64,000 nt of DNA from Dehalococcoidia bacterium (GTDB lineage: Bacteria; Chloroflexota; Dehalococcoidia; UBA2979). Shown here piece by piece: positions 63,764-64,000 of the stretch. Made by a program: the position numbers and the translations under genes. The notes beneath the pieces were generated by a model, which saw only the letters and a list, made by a program, of their open reading frames with translations, made no database searches and had not been told where the DNA came from. The stretch is taken from positions 1-64,000 of the forward strand of contig JANQNP010000018.1 in the NCBI GenBank assembly GCA_028279505.1. The letters are read 5' to 3'. How positions within the stretch are numbered: the first letter of the stretch is position 1; every line of letters begins with the position of its first letter.

Positions 63764-63784
63764 CCGCCCACGCCACACCGACCA

Positions 63785-63812
63785 CGAGACCCCGCGGCAG
63801 CGCGGGGTCTCG
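63785..63812 (+). terminator. Terminator hairpin after the VOC gene
   Basis: Inverted repeat CGAGACCCCGC/GCGGGGTCTCG, 11 bp, with a 6-nt loop GGCAGC, 21 bp after the stop. No U-tract follows. Confidence 0.7.
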
Positions 63813-63867
63813 TCACGTTCAGCACCGACCGCGGTCGCACGACCGACGTAGTAGAAGGACCACCGCC

Positions 63868-64000
63868 ATGCCCCGACTTCGCCAGGTGCCGCGCTCCGAG
63901 GCGCCGCCCGACGTCCTCGAGATGTACGACCGGCTGTTCCCGGGCCGCGACCCGGTCACCGAGCCGGGCACGGCGACCGGCACGCCGGGGAACTGGTGGA
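63868..64000 (+). CDS. AhpD/carboxymuconolactone decarboxylase-like protein (start only)
   Basis: The first 44 codons of a gene starting at ATG 63868 (MPRLRQVPRSEAPPDVLEMY). The opening matches CMD/AhpD-like proteins. The rest, including any CxxC or CxxU site, is beyond the window. It should be checked for an in-frame TGA because of the selenoprotein candidate at 52442. Confidence 0.6.
   Translation, partial: MPRLRQVPRSEAPPDVLEMYDRLFPGRDPVTEPGTATGTPGNWW

Overview
This is a high-GC bacterial chromosome segment, mostly housekeeping, with short intergenic gaps and genes on both strands. The gene set fits a Chloroflexota bacterium of the Dehalococcoidia/SAR202 type; this assignment is an inference from gene content, not a phylogeny. 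Supporting signs are a long SRP RNA with an Alu domain, a transcriptional T-box on thrS, FabV enoyl reductase, several acyl-CoA dehydrogenases and enolase/VOC-family enzymes, lipobox proteins with low-complexity linkers, and aerobic functions (CtaA, DsbB).

Layout. 1-8.8 kb: smc (cut by the window edge), rnc, CCA-adding enzyme with two small co-directional genes, a solitary fliG, a GNAT and a DnaQ-DinG fusion. 8.9-18.2 kb: PHP phosphoesterase, ispE-rsmA with a small membrane protein, SRP RNA, a conserved unknown, an OmdA/YdeI protein, fabV, a HIT protein and lepA. 18.3-21 kb: two oligopeptide-type ABC ATPases and three tRNAs (Leu-UAG, Lys-CUU, Val-GAC). 21.1-26.8 kb: T-box thrS, a biotin carboxylase/biotin carrier pair, infC-rpmI-rplT. 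26.9-35 kb: a DUF4173-like membrane protein, crotonase, GNAT, pheT, amidase, SDR. 35.1-41.7 kb: pncC/cinA, yajQ and pheS embedded in an interspersed twin-hairpin repeat family, then a lower-GC pair of paralogous unknown genes, a 67-bp direct repeat and a haloacid dehalogenase. 41.7-50.4 kb: AsnC-type RAM domain, VOC, SDR, a propeller lipoprotein, the tungstate transporter tupABC divergent from a ModE-type regulator across a perfect palindrome, and tandem HDOD genes. 50.6-59.6 kb: ctaA, rsmJ, an AhpD-like gene with an in-frame UGA at its redox-active cysteine position, two acyl-CoA dehydrogenases, AraC, dsbB and a VOC protein. 59.6-64 kb: ImmA/IrrE-XRE next to DUF2188 and a SinR/Cas2-like protein, an enolase-superfamily dehydratase, a membrane-anchored protein, a VOC protein and a truncated AhpD-like gene.

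The most notable item is 52442-53569. A TGA sits exactly where the second cysteine of the AhpD CxxC motif belongs. The same frame continues for 125 codons in family-like sequence, and a hairpin with the geometry of a bacterial SECIS follows the TGA. It is best read as a selenoprotein that ordinary gene calling would truncate.

Other points of interest: an operator-like palindrome between tupA and the ModE-type gene; pheS and pheT separated by about 5.3 kb of unrelated genes and repeats; a solitary fliG; a paired-paralog locus of unknown function; a small ImmA/XRE plus SinR accessory cluster; and a sense-strand switch inside smc near position 120 that suggests an inversion or an assembly joint.
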